DNA from: a bacterium
GTDB lineage: Bacteria; Sumerlaeota; Sumerlaeia; UBA8349
Assembly (NCBI GenBank): GCA_013203855.1
Contig: JABMPG010000002.1
Span: forward strand, 1-7,214
Length of the DNA: 7,214 bases
Direction of reading: 5' to 3'
Shown here: positions 6,393 through 7,214 of the stretch, piece by piece
Layout: every line of letters starts with the position of its first letter
How positions within the stretch are numbered: the first letter of the stretch is position 1
The notes under the pieces: model-generated
What the model saw: the letters and a program-made list of their open reading frames with translations, nothing else
What the model was told of the DNA's origin: nothing
The model's database searches: none
Position numbers and translations under genes: made by a program

Positions 6393-7214
6393 ATTCAGAC
6401 GGATGCCGCCTCTTCAACTCCGGCACCGCCCAGCCCCGTTCGGTCTCTTCGAGGCGCTTGCAGTAATTCCGAAGAAAACCCCGCGCATGCATCGGCCCGC
6501 CCTCCCGCATCACCGTCCAAAGCGGATCCGTCTCATACCGCATCGACTGCAACATGCCGTCATGCCAATCGAGCAGATGACGCGCCCCCTCGGCGCAAAT
6601 CTCCGGCCGCCCCTCCGCCAGATCTTGCTGCTGCCACGGATCCTTCTCCAGATCGAAAAGCATCTCTTGGGGAAACAGGTGATAGCCGTCGTGGTAGGTC
6701 CGCACATAGAGATAGTCTCCGAAGCGCACCGACCGCTGGCACACATGGCTGCACTGGCTCAGGACGAGGAAGTCGCGGGGAGCGTCCTTCCCGTCAAGAA
6801 GCGAGGGGGCATAGGACTGACCGTCCCACGTCGGCTTCGGCCGTTTGCCCAAAAGATCGGCCACGGTCGGCGCGAGATCGAGATTGTAGTGAAGCCCCTC
6901 ATCGACCCGTCCCTGCTTGCAGCCCGGCCACTTGATCAACATCGGGATATGACAGGTCGGATGATCGGCCGTAGCGTGCTCTCCGTAAATCCCGAACTCC
7001 CCTTGGTTCTCGCCGTGGTCCGAAGTGACGATGATCGCCAAATCCTCGAAGGGCACGCCCTTCTTCTCCAGAGCGTCAAGCACCCGGCCGATATGTCCAT
7101 CCATATAGGCAATGCCGCAGTCATAGCCGTCGATCATCTTCCGCAAGTCCTGCATATCCCGGATCTCCCCGGGCTGACGCGGATAATTCGGATCAGGGGC
7201 GGCATGGTACATCA
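6376..7214 (-). CDS. Sulfatase family (alkaline phosphatase superfamily), C-terminal part, runs off the window
   Basis: The last 278 or so codons of a sulfatase, an enzyme that hydrolyses sulfate esters. The sequence VTSDHGENQGEFGIYGEHA carries the Asp-His of the metal site (SDHGE), and HIPMLIKWPG is the usual strand that follows, with the Lys that contacts the sulfate in many members. LDLAPTVADLLG and LFDLEKDPWQQQDLAE are the standard C-terminal sulfatase signatures. The N-terminal half, including the Cys/Ser-x-Pro-x-Arg motif that becomes formylglycine, lies beyond the right edge. Without it, I cannot tell whether the enzyme is of Cys or Ser type, whether it has a signal peptide, or what its substrate is; sulfated polysaccharide is the common case. 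The 3' end overlaps the 3' end of addA. No terminator is visible, since sequence downstream of the stop lies inside addA. Confidence 0.9.
   Translation of the reverse strand, partial: MYHAAPDPNYPRQPGEIRDMQDLRKMIDGYDCGIAYMDGHIGRVLDALEKKGVPFEDLAIIVTSDHGENQGEFGIYGEHATADHPTCHIPMLIKWPGCKQGRVDEGLHYNLDLAPTVADLLGKRPKPTWDGQSYAPSLLDGKDAPRDFLVLSQCSHVCQRSVRFGDYLYVRTYHDGYHLFPQEMLFDLEKDPWQQQDLAEGRPEICAEGARHLLDWHDGMLQSMRYETDPLWTVMREGGPMHARGFLRNYCKRLEETERGWAVPELKRRHPSEFREKG

Noticed and set aside
6388..6399. A perfect 12-bp palindrome (TCTGAATTCAGA) at the addA/sulfatase overlap.
   Set aside because: A 12-bp palindrome is expected about once or twice by chance in 7 kb, and the site lies within coding sequence of both genes with no flanking structure.

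Overview
This is a GC-rich (around 60%) bacterial segment, probably a metagenomic contig. Third codon positions are strongly biased to C and G. It carries four bacterial genes, two of them cut by the window edges or a junction, plus about 0.4 kb at the left end that does not belong with the rest. The mix of a long type of 3-phosphoglycerate dehydrogenase, a TPR lipoprotein, AddA and a sulfatase fits a Gram-negative-type lineage such as Planctomycetota/Lentisphaerota relatives, Hydrogenedentota or Sumerlaeota. This placement is inference from gene content only; no marker gene in the window settles it.

Layout from left to right. (1) Positions 1-397, minus strand: an open frame that reads like part of a Ty1/copia-type retrotransposon polyprotein, with a retropepsin DSGA motif. 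Its base composition is lower in GC. (2) Positions 382-777, plus strand: the last 131 codons of serA (end of the ASB domain plus the ACT domain), followed by a clear intrinsic terminator at 803-831. The two pieces meet at a 16-bp sequence that also occurs 72 bp upstream, so the left end looks like a chimeric join rather than a natural gene arrangement. (3) Positions 966-2390, minus strand: an unnamed outer-membrane-type lipoprotein with a C-terminal TPR-like region, convergent with serA. (4) Positions 2391-2585: a divergent intergenic region with a candidate promoter for each side and a small inverted repeat. (5) Positions 2586-6392, plus strand: a full-length addA helicase-nuclease reading frame of 1,268 codon positions, interrupted by a single in-frame TAA at 4605-4607 where relatives have Gln. 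All helicase and nuclease motifs survive on the two sides of the stop. (6) Positions 6376-7214, minus strand: the C-terminal part of a sulfatase, convergent with addA and overlapping it by 17 bp.

The genes do not form one pathway. serA is serine biosynthesis, addA is double-strand-break repair (its usual partner addB is not in the window), the lipoprotein is of unknown role, and the sulfatase is probably for desulfating polysaccharides or other sulfate esters. I found no RNA gene, CRISPR array or complete mobile element. I see no convincing new biological system. The observations most worth checking are the retroelement/serA junction and the in-frame stop in addA.
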